From: Batillaria attramentaria
Taxonomy: Eukaryota; Mollusca; Gastropoda; Batillariidae
Length of the DNA: 64,000 bases
Assembly (NCBI GenBank): GCA_018292915.2
Contig: JACVVK020000285.1
Location: 95,001-159,000 of the forward strand
Direction of reading: 5' to 3'
Shown here one piece after another: positions 22,187 to 33,342 of the stretch. A program made the position numbers and the translations under genes. The notes beneath the pieces are model-generated. The model did no database searches. It was given only the letters and a program-made list of their open reading frames with translations, and had not been told where the DNA came from. Within the stretch, counting starts at the first letter, position 1. Every line of letters starts with the position of its first letter.

Positions 22187-22375
22187 TGGTGGTTGAGGTT
22201 GTGGTTGTGGTTTCGGTTGTGGTGGTTGCAGTGACTTCCACAGCAGGTCTACACACAACGGACAGGTTCTTTTTGCACGTGCACAGCTGTCCGAGCTGAC
22301 CGCTAGTCCCCTCCACCAGCCATTTCTCGTCCACGTCGCGACAACGTTGGTCTCCAGCATCAGCTTTACAGCCAT
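22187..22375 (-). CDS. Exon: cysteine-rich module with Thr-rich linker
   Basis: Sixty-three codons, phase 1-1. Starts DGCKADAGDQRC, then EKWLVEG, LCTCKKNLSVVC, and ends in about 20 residues that are nearly all Thr (a likely O-glycosylated linker). Acceptor tcatatag, donor gtaaga. The WLVEG and C-x-C-x6-C layout differs from the other exons. Confidence 0.78.
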
Positions 22376-22498
22376 CTATATGAAACAAACCACAAGGTTC
22401 CAGTTTCACCACTTGTAGGGTGATGATGTTAACTGCATGCATAAAATTTTGTAGGGCACTACCAAAACAAACAAAACAAAAGAAAACAAAGCAACCCA

Positions 22499-22595
<97 letters not shown>

Positions 22596-23357
22596 CAAGA
22601 AAACCCAACAACAAAAAATTGCTTGTAAGCATGCTAATGACGCCTTTTAGGACTGGAGAAAGAAGGAAAAACGACAGCAGCACCGGCCCCCGTAGTGTAG
22701 TGGTTGTAGCAACTTCGGACCATGGACCGGGAGACCCGGGTTTGAGTCCCAGCCGAGGCAAGCGGGATTTTTCCTACCTAGGTCGGCTCCTACCCAGAGC
22801 GGGTGTGCTATGGGCCCAAAGGGGAGGCTGTTGCGACACAGCCGAGATTCACCCACTTTCACGCGTGCGGCTTTGGGGTGCTTCCCTCGGTATGACACGT
22901 CTTATGACGTGGATGATTACACGGCCGGCACCGCACGTGCCGTAGTGCCCGGGCCTGGTTAATGCCGGGATATTATGACAGGAAGCGTGGAATGCGGCCC
23001 TGTCCCGCAGTCCCCAAAAACACACGGACCTCCATAGCATCATTTTACCATCATCCTCATCTCCATCATCATGCATAATAAAAATTGCCCCAGCTTCCGA
23101 GCCCTCCGTGTATTCCACCCATTACCTGGGAGTAGACACCACTCGAACTGGCAAAGAGTTGGGGCATCAACCAAAAAAAAAAACAAAAACAGCAAAAAAC
23201 GACAGAAGCAGAAACCTAACAAAGGAATAAAGAAGAAAGAAGAATATAATTGCAATATCCCAACAGAGCATCACTTTATTAACAAACAGAGGCAAACCGG
23301 CAAATAAGGCAAACAGAGCTTTGTGAGCACGCACGCACACACACACACCACACACAC

Positions 23358-23412
<55 letters not shown>

Positions 23413-25865
23413 CGGTTCTTACGCTTGCCTTTGAAGTAAAAGTAAACCTGTGAAATACATTTACAACGTTATGTGCAGCACCAACACTAAACCTTATCTC
23501 CAGCTGGTAATCATGAAGAATAGTATACGAAATTCTGGGAGCTGTTTGCACGCCCTTTTTTCGGGTGCTTTCGGTTCTGCTCGATGCAAAGAGACGCAAG
23601 ACACCCTCACCTGCTCACTTTGACCTCTCCTTCCCCACATGTGGGTGCAAATAATTTATTTCATTTCACAAGTAGGGATATGCATGCAAATCCAATGCGC
23701 CATTTTGGTTGCTGATCACATGGGCACAACGTCATCACTACTGGGGTAATTTCGTATACTATTCTTCAAGATTACCCACCATTAAATTTTTTTGTGCAAC
23801 AATGAAACCTTTAAATCCGATGGTTGTAACAGTTCCGTTAACATGACACATCATGCGTCTACAGTCCTCCAACTCCTTGATGGCACCGGCAGGGTAGCAC
23901 TGGCCATCATGGTAGCAACCTGAAACACAACCGTACACACAGTATTGAAATCTGGGCACAACTTGTGGAGCCAGTAAGGCAAACTGTCAGCAGAATTGAT
24001 GCACTTTCCAAATTAAAAAAAAAATCAACTGAAAATGCCATGGCTTAAAAAACTGTGGTATTAGGGGTGGTGACTCTCCCGTTGAAATAAAAACTCAGGG
24101 GTATTTTGGTTGTTTTTGGTCGTTGTTCTGTTGTTGTCATCTTGTTTTTCATGTGTTTTTTTTTTTTTTTATTGGAGGTTGTTTGGGTTTTGTTGTTGTT
24201 GTTGTTCTTGTATTTTGTTGGGTTTGGGGTTGTAGGGTTTTTTGTTTTTGTTTGTTTTGTTTTTTTTTGTTTGGGGTTTTTTTTGGGTTTTTCTTTTGGT
24301 TTTTTGTTGTTGTTGTTTTTTTTTTTTTTTTTTTGGGGGGGGGGGTTTGGTCATTGTGGAAAACGTAAATGTGAAGGATAGAAAGTTTGTATACACTGGG
24401 GCCTTTTTTTTTGGGGGGGGGGGGGGTGCTGGTTTCACTTATTAATTTACTTTATTTGAATTTCCTTCAGGAAGGGATGCATAAAAAATAAAACTATGCA
24501 AAGAAAAATATCTTTAAACTTCAGTCACAGATAACACTTTTACTTGGTGCCCATAATTAACCCACTAACCAAAAGACGCAGTATATCTTGTTGCTTTTAT
24601 TGCCCATGGACTGTCAACCGGTTCCTGTACGCAGGCATACTGCACGCACGCGTCCTCAGCACCTCCAGCAGTTGGTGGAAACAGGGCTGATGTCTGGTCT
24701 AAACCCAAACAACCGTCGTCGTGAGGCTCAAGCGAACAGCCTGGTGGATAAGAAACAATATCATGAGGTTTTAATTCATTGGCTTCCGAGGGGTAATGCG
24801 TTATCATTATTGAAAGGGGACGGATGTACAAATAATAATAATAATAATAAAGGGTATTTGTGGCGCCCCATCTCACAAGAGCTCAGGGCGCGTACATAAA
24901 CTACACATAACATACAAAAACAACACAAGCGTAGGGAAGGAGAGCGGGGACGGGGGGGGGGGGCGGGGGTATGGGGGGGGGGGGTTCTACTGCATGGAGA
25001 AAAAAAATGTGACTTAAAGATAGGGATCTTTGGACGATTCAATAAACCAGTTCGACGCTCGAATAGCGATTCACTCGGCAACTTCCGGAACCTTTCCGGA
25101 CATTGCCGAAGTTGTAAAAGGGGCATAACTCTTGTCGCTATCGATTGAAAAATGGCAGAACAACTTCAACAACGTGAACGTCTCGTCGAAAATCCGAGAG
25201 GGAAATCAGCAGTCTGGAAAAGTTTCTTTGTGAAAGAAGTTGGCGGAACAATTCTGACAGATGAAGCCATTGAAGCTTACTCGGGGTTGCCTCCCCTCCC
25301 CTCACAGGTCACCCGGTTCGCGGTAAATCGCCGAAAAAAACCGGTTTCGTCGTGAAATCGCAATTCGAAAACCGGTTCGGCCCACCCGAATCGGAACATC
25401 CCTACTTAAAGACTGCTAACGACTGAGCATGGCGGATGTGAGAGGGGAGGCAGTTCCAGATTACAGGACCAATGTATGAAAAAGCACGCTGGCCAACAAA
25501 ATACAAACATATCTGTGACCACTGGATAGATTAAATGTCCATAAAATCCACCCTACAATATCTTGAGACACATCTGACAGGCAACGTACATCTACGTGTG
25601 ACTTATCCATGCAGCATCCTTACTGAAAGAACTTTCAAGCTTTCATTTGAAAACGTGTTACCGGTTGGTACAGAGACGGCGTCAGGAAGTCCAGGTTTGA
25701 CAGGAACGCACGACTTCTCGCGACAATCCGGCAATGTGCGAGATTCACCCACTAACAGGCACTCTCCTTCAGGTTTGCAACCTGTCGACAGAGAAATGCG
25801 CGTACTACACATTCACTCAAACTGTTTTAATCAGTAATCAATGTTTTGGCCCATGTGCATGGTCT

Positions 25866-25912
<47 letters not shown>

Positions 25913-26283
25913 CACGTGTTTCTTTTGTTTTTAGGTTTTTTGTGTGTGTGTGTTTTTTTTTTTTTCAACCCCCCTGCAGAAGTCACCTATTTCTTATTCC
26001 TTATAAATAAATAAAGAAATAAATCGATGAAATTTAGGTCAATCTTTCCTTCTCACTTGGAGGGTCAAGTTTCACCCAGGAGTTGCGGAAGACGAGCGTC
26101 TGGTGGGCACCACGTGATGTTCTGCCTAACTTAGCTTGGATGCACGTGAAGCGGGTACAGCCTCTCTTTGTCCTGGTTGCGCATCCCTTTGGTCCCACAC
26201 ACTCTAACAAAAGAACACATGCACTCAGAAGAAAACCAGGACACTTTCATTCTATCGCCCAGTCCCATACCCCCCCCCCCCCT

Positions 26284-26317
<34 letters not shown>

Positions 26318-27013
26318 ATCCCAAACTGTCCAGTCCTGCTTGCTTCCATGGACCTTTCCAGAAACCCATGGTAACACTTTCCATAGCGTCCACATGACTG
26401 GAATGGATTTCAAAGTTTGGATGAAATTTCTTCCCAAATGATAAAAAAGTAAACAGCGTGTTGATATTCACCCAACGGCGTGAAACTGGAATCATAAAGT
26501 ATCGTAAAGAGGACTTCGCTGAGCAGTAACCCATTACATGTAAATTAGGCACATTAGGGATACCATTAGCCGTGTGAGGCTAATTCACATGTAAATGGGT
26601 GACTCTGCTCAGCGAAGTCCTCCTTACGAAGTCCTACTAAATATGCCTGGTATGTGTGAGCAATTCTCTCTCTCTCTCTCTCTCTCTCTCTGCTTACTGG
26701 ACCGTCGTGATCTGAAGAGAAGCCCTCGCCTGTTGCATTTAAACGTCACGCACTCCCCAAACTGATCCAAATGCACGTTCTTTCCAAAGGTGATCTTAGT
26801 ATCACCCACTGTACACTGGCGGGCCTTACGATCCACGGTGTAGTCAACGGTGCCTGCCCAAACATGCACATGGTAATACACTTGTATTTAGTTGTAGCGG
26901 AACGCATCTAGAGTCGTTGGTTGTATTTTAGACCACACACTGAGACGAAATAACTTCATGACGCACTGCTGTTTGTTTTTTTTTGTTTTTTTAGACCTTA
27001 ACTTAAGCACGAG

Positions 27014-27078
<65 letters not shown>

Positions 27079-28801
27079 GTACACGGTGTGTTAGTAGTAG
27101 AAGTAGTAATAGTGGTAGTACAGTGTAGTATGCAGTTGGTAAAGTTCGCCCGTTAGGGGGTGCAAATGTATACCAGTCAATTCCGTCGATATTCCGCATA
27201 AAGTAAAGTCGTAGAACGAAGTCAGCGACCACGTGACTTCACCTCGCCATACCCAGGAGTACATTTGCACCCCCCCCCCTCCCGCGTCAGTTGCGGGGGA
27301 TGCATTCGCCTCCGTTAGGAGTGGACGATTGTTGGTGCCGAAATATGGACGGAATTGACTGGTATACATTTGCACCCCCTAACGGGCGAACTATACCAAC
27401 TGAGCAGTAGTAACATTAATGGGGTACACGTATCATGATTAATTTATTTTTCTGCCCCAACTCTTTTGCCAGTTCCAGTGGTGTTCCTTCCAGGTTATGG
27501 ATGGAATCCACGGAGAGCTCGGAAGCTGGGGCAATTTTTAATGTGCATGATGGTGGAGAGGTCCGTGTGGTTTTGGGACTGCGGGACAGGGCCGCATTCC
27601 ACACTTCCTGTCATAAATATCCCGGCATTAACCAGCCCCGGGAACTACGGCACCTGCGGTGTCGGCCGTGTAATCATCCACATCATACGACGTGTCATAC
27701 CAAGGGAAGCACCCGTAAAGTGGGTGAATCTCGGCTTTGTGGCAACAGCCTCCCCATTGGGCCCATAGCACACCCGCTCTAGGTAGGAGCCGACCTAAGT
27801 AGGAAAAATCCCGCTTGCCTCGGCTGGCAAGCACCTTGACCTACATAACACGAAAATCACGAAAATCACGCTTTTTCATGAGCGACAACAAAAATCACCA
27901 CAGACTAGCACACTCGCCAAACAGGGTACTTTCAATAAACACCAAACATGACCCCACGGTCAATTTGTGTCTTTACGGCAGTAAAAACGGAATCAGCCCG
28001 TTTAACCGTAAGGCCCGATGCACACGAGCGTCAGCGTCAGCACCATGAAGCATGCAGCAAAGGCTGTCTCGCATCATACGCCTCGCGTGAGCGCGCGGTG
28101 TGCGCCGTTTGCGTGCACACTTGGCTTCGGCGTCATTCGCCTGCACGGCTTGTTGCGCTGACCCACACTGCAAGCGCTGACCCACACTGCTTTCTGATTG
28201 GCTGAAACCAAGTCTGCAGCGCGGCGCCGGCAGCAGAAATAGGACATGTTCTTTGCGGCGCCATAGGATTCCGCCGCCTGGCACCATTGCTGCCGTTGCC
28301 TGACGCCAGGCACCGATGTCATCCACACGTGGCAGCGCCATGAAACTGCCGCCGAGAGTGAGATCCACCGCGCGGCATCATGACGCTGACGCTCGTGTGC
28401 ATCAGGCCTAAGTGTTTGGGGGTGGGGGGTGGGGGGGGGGGAGAGAAGTATAAGTACTTGGAGGTGTGGCAGTGAAGCCAACAAGAATGCGTCTCGTCCT
28501 GTTAAACTGAGTCCTGTCTGCTGACCACATTTTTCGGCTCTCAGTCTTGAAGTACTTCACGCACCAAAACTGACGTCCCTCTGAGCTCGGTGACTCGTTC
28601 AAACATTCATTGCCATAGTGACAGCCTGTGGATTAAAAACACACGATCAGTTAACATTCGGATTTGAAATGTATGCGCGTCAGTGTACTAGTCATAGACA
28701 GAAGTGGATTTCACGGATCATAGTTTAACATGGGTGCTTTCTCCATCCAGTCTGGTTTATTAAGCATCTCTCTCTCTCTCTCTCTCTCTGTGCGTGCGTG
28801 C

Positions 28802-28900
<99 letters not shown>

Positions 28901-29321
28901 TAAAAAAAATCAAACACCGGGCAGAATTAAACTCGAAAAATCGAACAACGGAAAAGGGAAGGGGGGGGGGGGGAGGGTGAATAATCCCACGAATCACGGG
29001 TGGTACCTCCCCCCTCTCCCCCCCCCCCTAAATCCCCCCCTCCCACCCCCGGGCCTCTCCGGTCAAGTTCTTGCACCAGTGCTAATAACTAGTAATAAGC
29101 AACGACAAAACACTATGCACAACGGCATTTCTGCCTACAAGACGATGTACCTGTCTTTGCACTTGCTAGACGCATATCCCGTTTCGTGCATTTGAACCAA
29201 ACACAACTGCTGATTTCTGGAATTTGAAACGTGGTCCCAGCGGCGACATCTTTGTGCGCGCCTCCATCGGCCGAAACCACACAGCGCCGTGACGTCAGAT
29301 CCACTGTGTAGGCGATAAGAA
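22187..29321 (-). CDS. Modular cysteine-rich (VWC-like) secreted protein (gene overview)
   Basis: Eight exons are placed on the - strand, every one starting and ending in phase 1, so any of them could be duplicated or skipped without breaking the frame. Two module types recur. Type A (29321-29151 and 26853-26698) has a TVD segment, C-V, then C-x-x-F-K-C. Type B has GC, a second Cys, then C-x4-C. Both resemble single-VWC or VWC domains of secreted and matrix proteins, but I cannot assign a family with certainty. The last exon found adds a Thr-rich linker. No start codon, signal peptide or certain terminal exon was found; an AATAAA on the - strand at about 21,785 could mark the 3' end. The gene converges on the SVEP1-like gene. 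Confidence 0.7.
22500..22592. repeat. AC microsatellite
   Basis: About 46 AC units in an intron of the VWC-like gene. Confidence 0.97.
22683..23163 (+). mobile_element. SINE family C (tRNA-derived), full copy
   Basis: The head has an A box (tagtgtagtggttgtagcaa) and a B box (gggtttgagtcccagccg). The body of about 400 bp contains cgggatttttcctacctagg and ends near cgaactggcaaagagttggg. The related copy at 27.45-27.83 kb is in reverse orientation and lacks the head. Confidence 0.82.
23505..23776. mobile_element. Inverted-repeat element, about 272 bp
   Basis: Arms of about 29 bp: ggtaatcatgaagaatagta at the left and the reverse complement (tactattcttcaagattacc) at the right. No clear target duplication, so the class is open. 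Confidence 0.65.
23809..23919 (-). CDS. Exon: type B cysteine-rich module
   Basis: Thirty-seven codons, phase 1-1. GCYHDGQCYPAGAIK, then LEDCRRMMCHVNGTV, again a VWC-like C-x4-C followed by a short strand. Acceptor gtgtttcag; donor gtttca is weak. Confidence 0.78.
24570..24740 (-). CDS. Exon: type B cysteine-rich module
   Basis: Fifty-seven codons, phase 1-1. Acceptor cttatccaccag, donor gttagt. Cys in GCSLEPHDDGCLG and ACVQYACVQE. Confidence 0.75.
25662..25781 (-). CDS. Exon: type B cysteine-rich module
   Basis: Forty codons, phase 1-1. Starts GCKPEGECLLVGESR, then LPDCREKSCVPV, the closest to a VWC start (C-x-x-x-G-x-C ... D-C ... C). Acceptor gtcgacag, donor gtaaca. Confidence 0.8.
26057..26203 (-). 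CDS. Exon: type B cysteine-rich module
   Basis: Forty-nine codons, phase 1-1, donor gtgaga. Cys in CVGPKGCATRTKRGC and FTCIQ. Ends VKLDPPS. Confidence 0.75.
26503..26628. mobile_element. Inverted-repeat element, about 126 bp
   Basis: Arms cgtaaagaggacttcgctga and tcagcgaagtcctccttacg extend inward with further paired bases (acccattacatgta / cacatgtaaatgggt). It lies between two exons of the VWC-like gene. Confidence 0.72.
26698..26853 (-). CDS. Exon: type A VWC-like module
   Basis: Fifty-two codons, phase 1-1, donor gtaagc. Contains DYTVDRKARQCTVGD, ITFGKNVHLDQFGEC and TFKCNRRG. This is the best VWC-like match in the gene. Confidence 0.8.
27013..27078. repeat. AC microsatellite
   Basis: About 31 AC units, directly upstream of the inverted-repeat element at 27133. 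Confidence 0.96.
27133..27402. mobile_element. Inverted-repeat element, about 270 bp
   Basis: Arms of about 55 bp: cagttggtaaagttcgcccg... and ...cgggcgaactataccaactg, including gggggtgcaaatgtatacca and its complement. Non-coding between the arms. Confidence 0.8.
27452..27832 (-). mobile_element. SINE family C, 5'-truncated copy
   Basis: Reverse complement of most of the element at 22.7 kb, for example ggacagggccgcattccaca and aaaatcccgcttgcctcggc. It stops just before the tRNA-like head. Confidence 0.85.
28012..28408. mobile_element. Harbinger-like MITE, 397 bp
   Basis: Inverted ends ggcccgatgcacacgagcgt and acgctcgtgtgcatcaggcc pair over about 28 bp and are flanked by TAA on both sides (28009-28011 and 28409-28411). 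A 3-bp TAA/TTA duplication is characteristic of the PIF/Harbinger superfamily. GC-rich, no transposase. Confidence 0.82.
28458..28625 (-). CDS. Exon: type B cysteine-rich module
   Basis: Fifty-six codons, phase 1-1. Acceptor taatccacag. Starts GCHYGNECLN, then FWCVKYF. It ends in PPS at the donor gtactt, like the exon at 26203-26057 that also ends PPS. Confidence 0.72.
28765..28898. repeat. CT then GT microsatellite
   Basis: About 12 CT units, then a gtgc transition and about 45 GT units. Confidence 0.96.
29151..29321 (-). CDS. Exon: type A VWC-like module
   Basis: Fifty-seven codons, phase 1-1. Acceptor tccacag, donor gtacat. Key residues are AYTVDLTSRRCVVS near the start and SSCVWFKCTKRD near the end. 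It aligns by eye with the exon at 26853-26698. Confidence 0.78.
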
Positions 29322-29523
29322 CTGTGGACGCAAATCAGGCGGACAAAGAAACAGAATTTAATTGTCTTTATGGTTTCATTAACATCTAGTTGCCTACATA
29401 GACATTATTATATGAAGTGAGACAGTATTCTGTTTACTTGCAGTTTCTCATTACACAAGGTGTCATCATTAAGAATATCCTCCAAAGTCTAAACGATATT
29501 GCGGTCTATCCATTTGCATAACA

Positions 29524-29696
29524 GTGGGTGGGTGGGTGGTTGGGGGTTTAACGTCCTTTTCCACCACATAGGGTGATATCAAAGAAGAGGCAACGATGAA
29601 AAAGCCAGCACAAATATTTGGCCCCAGCCGGGATCGAACTCACGACCCGAGTATTAGAAGTCCAACGCTCTACCATTCGACCATCCCGGCTCCCCT
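29524..29696 (-). mobile_element. SINE family A, full copy
   Basis: Reverse orientation, tail gggggtttaacgtccttttc at the low-coordinate end, head ending gaccatcccggctcccc. Confidence 0.9.
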
Positions 29697-29907
29697 TTGC
29701 ATAATAGTCATAACAAACACTTTCAAATAAAGTTGAAATGTATGCGTGAACGAGGGAGCCAAACGAGAAATGATGTCATGTTGAAATTTCACGAAATGAT
29801 TCTGTTGGTCATGGGCAGACATGCTTTTGTCGTTTTCGCTTACGTGGGCTTAAAATCAGGAGAAAGGGGAGAAAACACTTGAATGATTTCCAAGATGATC
29901 GGGTCAC

Positions 29908-29909
<2 letters not shown>

Positions 29910-29988
<79 letters not shown>
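29910..29988. repeat. GT microsatellite
   Basis: About 39 GT units. Confidence 0.97.
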
Positions 29989-30640
29989 CACGCCTGTGTG
30001 CATGTATTTTTTTTTTATTCATTTTTTTTTTACATGTGTACATAGGGTTCATGCAGCTACGCATTTGACCACTGGCAAAATCCAACATGTATATATATAT
30101 TGGACAAATTGGACGAGATGAACTCTATATATATATATATATAAGAAAGTAGAGGGGGGGGGGGGATTGGTACACATGCATCTATTTATCTATAGATACA
30201 CACATTAGTACACATACAAAAGCTTGACATCACACATACATAGGAACATACACACATACATACGTGTATACATACAGACATAAGGCCGTTAGAGCATGTG
30301 TGCATGTATTATATCAAACTGCCACTTCAGTAACCGTAATTTTACAGCCTAGAGACAAAATCAATCTCCGTGACAAATTCAACACCTGTTGTATAATGTC
30401 GATTAATGTGTCGAAATTCTGGCGGCTGATGCACGAGAAAGACACCGAAGGTGGGAAGGTGGGGGAGGCGGGGGTGGGAGGGGCGGCTTAGGGGGCGAGA
30501 GTCCAGATCAATAAGACTTAGGAAAGCTGCCAAGGTACTTAGGCAGCAGCAGTTACGGGGTCAAAATTCCTTTTCCACCATGCAATAGTGATTTTTTTTT
30601 CAACAAGAATAAACACAAACTGTAATAATAAAAATAATGA

Positions 30641-31018
30641 GTATTGTATTGGGGCGTTTAACCCAATTTCTTGAATTGGCTCAAAGCGCCGAGAACTGAA
30701 CCCAATACGCACGCTCACGTGAATCACACGCATCCTTTCACACACTGAACTCACATTACAATCACGTGGTGCGAAGAGTCAGCTCAGCTATTTAAGTTTC
30801 GGAAGTTACAATTGCATTCGTTTTCAAATTTTGAGTGGATTTTTCCAAAGCAGAGTGGGAGGAAGCCGGAGTACCCGGAGAGAACCCCCGACGATCGACC
30901 CGAATGAATGGTGCCACATACGAGAAGGAAGAAAAAATTCTTTGCTCCGAGAGGGACTCGAACCTGACTTTTCGCACTGGTGACAAAGTCTCTAAACCAC
31001 TGGGCCACCGACCGCCCA
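30641..31018 (-). mobile_element. SINE family D (tRNA-derived)
   Basis: On the - strand the head reads cggtggcccagtggtttaga with B box ggttcgagtccctctcgg. The centre has gggttctctccgggtactcc and the 3' end gcgctttgagccaattcaag. A related centre (ggataacccggagagaaacc, + strand) occurs at 36.34 and 41.00 kb. Confidence 0.72.
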
Positions 31019-31659
31019 AAATAAAATAAAACAATAAAATATAAATTGGGAAGGGGGAGGGGGGAGAAGTGGGGTGGGGTGGGGGGGGGGGGTGTAGTAA
31101 AAACAGCCGTCATTCTTACCGTTGATGGTAGGGGAAGCCTCGAATACTGGAACAGCTAGGAAGTCGTCGTGGAATCCGGAATGGCAGGAGGTTGGAGGGA
31201 AGAAGACAAAAAGAACAACCCAAGACACCAACCTGATTGAAAAATATTGGCAAGACTCTGCCCTTGGAATTAAGATGTATTAACACACACACGTTATTGT
31301 TCAATCATTTTGGTAATGATCCGCGGTGTTTGTCATATTGTTTTTTTGCTTTTTTCAATGGCAGTCGGTTAAGCCTGCCCGATTTCACGAACAGAAAAAA
31401 AGTGAAATACAACACTTTGTTTTGTACTCAGATTTCCTGAAAACTGAAGAAAAAAACACCAAAAAACAAAACCAAACAAACAAACAAACAAAAAAAACCC
31501 TGATCCATCGTGTAGACGTGTTCACTTTACAATTACAGTTTACAAACATTTTGTTACCATCCCCACCAGCGTCCTGTAGCCATCATGACCACCACTTTGC
31601 TCACTCTGCCGCTGTTTTCAAACAGAAGCATACCTTTTACAGATGCACTGTAGTTTGAC

Positions 31660-31765
31660 CGCTGTCTGACATGACGGGACGACGTGGCATTTCAAATTTC
31701 AAATAAAAATGCAGAATTTTGACATTTGAAAGTTTGAAGTTTGAAATATGGGTCAGAAACTTCAG
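31660..31765 (+). repeat. AT-rich dispersed repeat, copy 1
   Basis: gacgggacgacgtggcattt followed by an AT-rich stretch of 'tttgaaa' words. A related segment in reverse orientation is at 35.59-35.72 kb. Confidence 0.6.
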
Positions 31766-31926
31766 TGACAAAATCCAAATCTGACTCAACACCAGGGTCT
31801 CAAGCAGAACGGTCTTTGCCGACCCAAGATCATCATAGATCAAACTGGGTACTCTATCAAATTAGCGGGTACCGCGCGCCTGAGGAGCCGACCTCTGGAC
31901 TGTAGTCAGTCAAGGCAAAGACCTTA

Positions 31927-33342
31927 AGGCGCGTCTTAACTTTAGCCGAAGAAGTCCTCGGCGATGACAACCGAACTTCTTCGGCTTCATTCGGCGTGGC
32001 CTCCACGTACTAACGGTCCTACTAATTACCGAAAACAACCGAAAACGACCGAAAACAACCGAAAACAACTCTTAATACGGGTAGAACGCGGTTAAAACAT
32101 AGAAATAACAATACATAAACATAACAACAACACACAAACATGATTTAAGGTGAAAAAGAGGCATTAAAAAAGCTAAAAAGAAAAAAGGTGACAATGCAGA
32201 AAATAACCAGTCTGGACCAGACGGAGTCGCTTCCCTTGGGAGACACGTTCATTTCGTCCTGTTCTCTTGGAGTGAATAAGTACTTTTTTTCCTTTTAACT
32301 AGTTTAAGGCCTCTTTTTTCACCTTTAATCATGGTTATGTGTTGTTTTTTCTATGTTTTAACTGCGTTCTACCCGTATTAAGAGTTGTTTTCGGTTGTTT
32401 TCGGTCGTTTTCGGTTGTTTTCGGTAATTAGTAGGACCCACGTACTAACTAGGCGTCAAGCATTCGTGACATGTGACCGAAGGAAAATAGCAATGGCGCC
32501 GATTGTGAGCTTACCAGTGAAGTGCGTCTCGTAGCAACTGTAGCTGTTGAGGGAAATCAAGGGGTTACACGACAACATGGCTTTACGCACTCAAAAGGGC
32601 ACTATCTGAACTAATCAATGTGACCCAACTGCACCATGAATTGCATCAAAAACCGAAATAATCACCAACGAAACCACTGAACCGACAGACAGTTACGAGC
32701 CGGTACACCGGCGTAGCAGACGGTCACCAGCACACGGCGGAAGAAAAACGTCATACCAACAACAATGTCGCGGTTTTGCATCAATTTTAGCAAACAAAAT
32801 CTAAATTCTACACTACCTCAGTAATCAGAGTGACGCAAGTGAGCCATGAAAGTTATAGATGCCTGAAATATCAGCGACTAGAACGTTGACTCGGTACTCA
32901 TGTGACGACGCGGCGACTGAGCCTCCACGCGAGCAGACGGCGTTAGCATGCGAAGCAAAAACGCTGTAATTACAGATATTTCGCATTCTTACTTCACCTG
33001 TAACATTGTAAGTCAAATGTACACTATCCTTACTAATCAATGTATTCCAGCAGCACCAAGAAACTTCTTCATTGCCGAAATATTAATGCTTGTAACTTTG
33101 AACCGACACCGGCCATGTGCGAGCGCGACCCTCCGCCATCTTGAAATCAGATAGCTGGCGAATCTGGACCAGCCAATCAGATAGCGTCTGGCGAAATCAT
33201 TCGGGGTTGATCGCGAATGTTCGCATAACATGTTGAGCGAAGCCCAAACAGCCCAAAATCGCTTCGCGAGGCCCCAAAATGTTTCGGGCGAAGCGTTTTT
33301 TGTTCGGTCTTCGGGGTTGATCGCTATAGTTAAGACGCGCCT
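31927..33342. mobile_element. Harbinger-like element, 1.4 kb, interrupted
   Basis: Ends aggcgcgtcttaactttagc and gctatagttaagacgcgcct are inverted and flanked by TTA on both sides (31924-31926, 33343-33345). A foldback element is inserted at 32015-32438, so the original length was about 980 bp. No recognisable transposase. Confidence 0.78.
32015..32438. mobile_element. Foldback element with 11-bp target duplication, nested
   Basis: Ends ggtcctactaattaccgaaa and tttcggtaattagtaggacc. The arms pair over more than 100 bp and include a short internal repeat, 'cgaaaacaac'. The flanks cacgtactaac (32004-32014 and 32439-32449) are identical. A 9-11-bp duplication suggests a Mutator-like element; that is inference. 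Confidence 0.88.

Larger units (their letters stand above)
29330..31920. other. No coding exon found
   Basis: Holds SINE A (29.52 kb), a GT microsatellite, AT-rich sequence and SINE D (30.64-31.02 kb). A - strand open piece at 31.12-31.23 kb (hydrophobic, ends at a gtaaga donor) could be a first exon of the VWC-like gene, but its start codon is not ATG and I do not accept it. Confidence 0.5.

Noticed and set aside
22690..22755. A possible tRNA gene (tagtgtagtggtt ... gggtttgagtccc)
   Set aside because: It continues into a 480-bp repeat with a second copy in the window, so it is a SINE C head.
24106..24445. Long Phe/Val/Gly-rich open frames
   Set aside because: They reflect T/G-rich low-complexity sequence with homopolymer runs.
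28074..28484. Open frames of over 130 codons on the - strand at 28.0-28.5 kb
   Set aside because: They lie inside the GC-rich Harbinger-like MITE and have no similarity to known proteins; high GC explains the lack of stops.
30264..30380. A - strand acceptor followed by GCKITVTEVAV and a stop, like a type B module start
   Set aside because: Only 11 residues and no further Cys; probably chance.
31116..31304. A signal-peptide-like - strand exon (VVLFVFFPPTSC) with a gtaaga donor
   Set aside because: No ATG in the correct frame and no proven link to the VWC-like gene; the adjacent frame is equally open.
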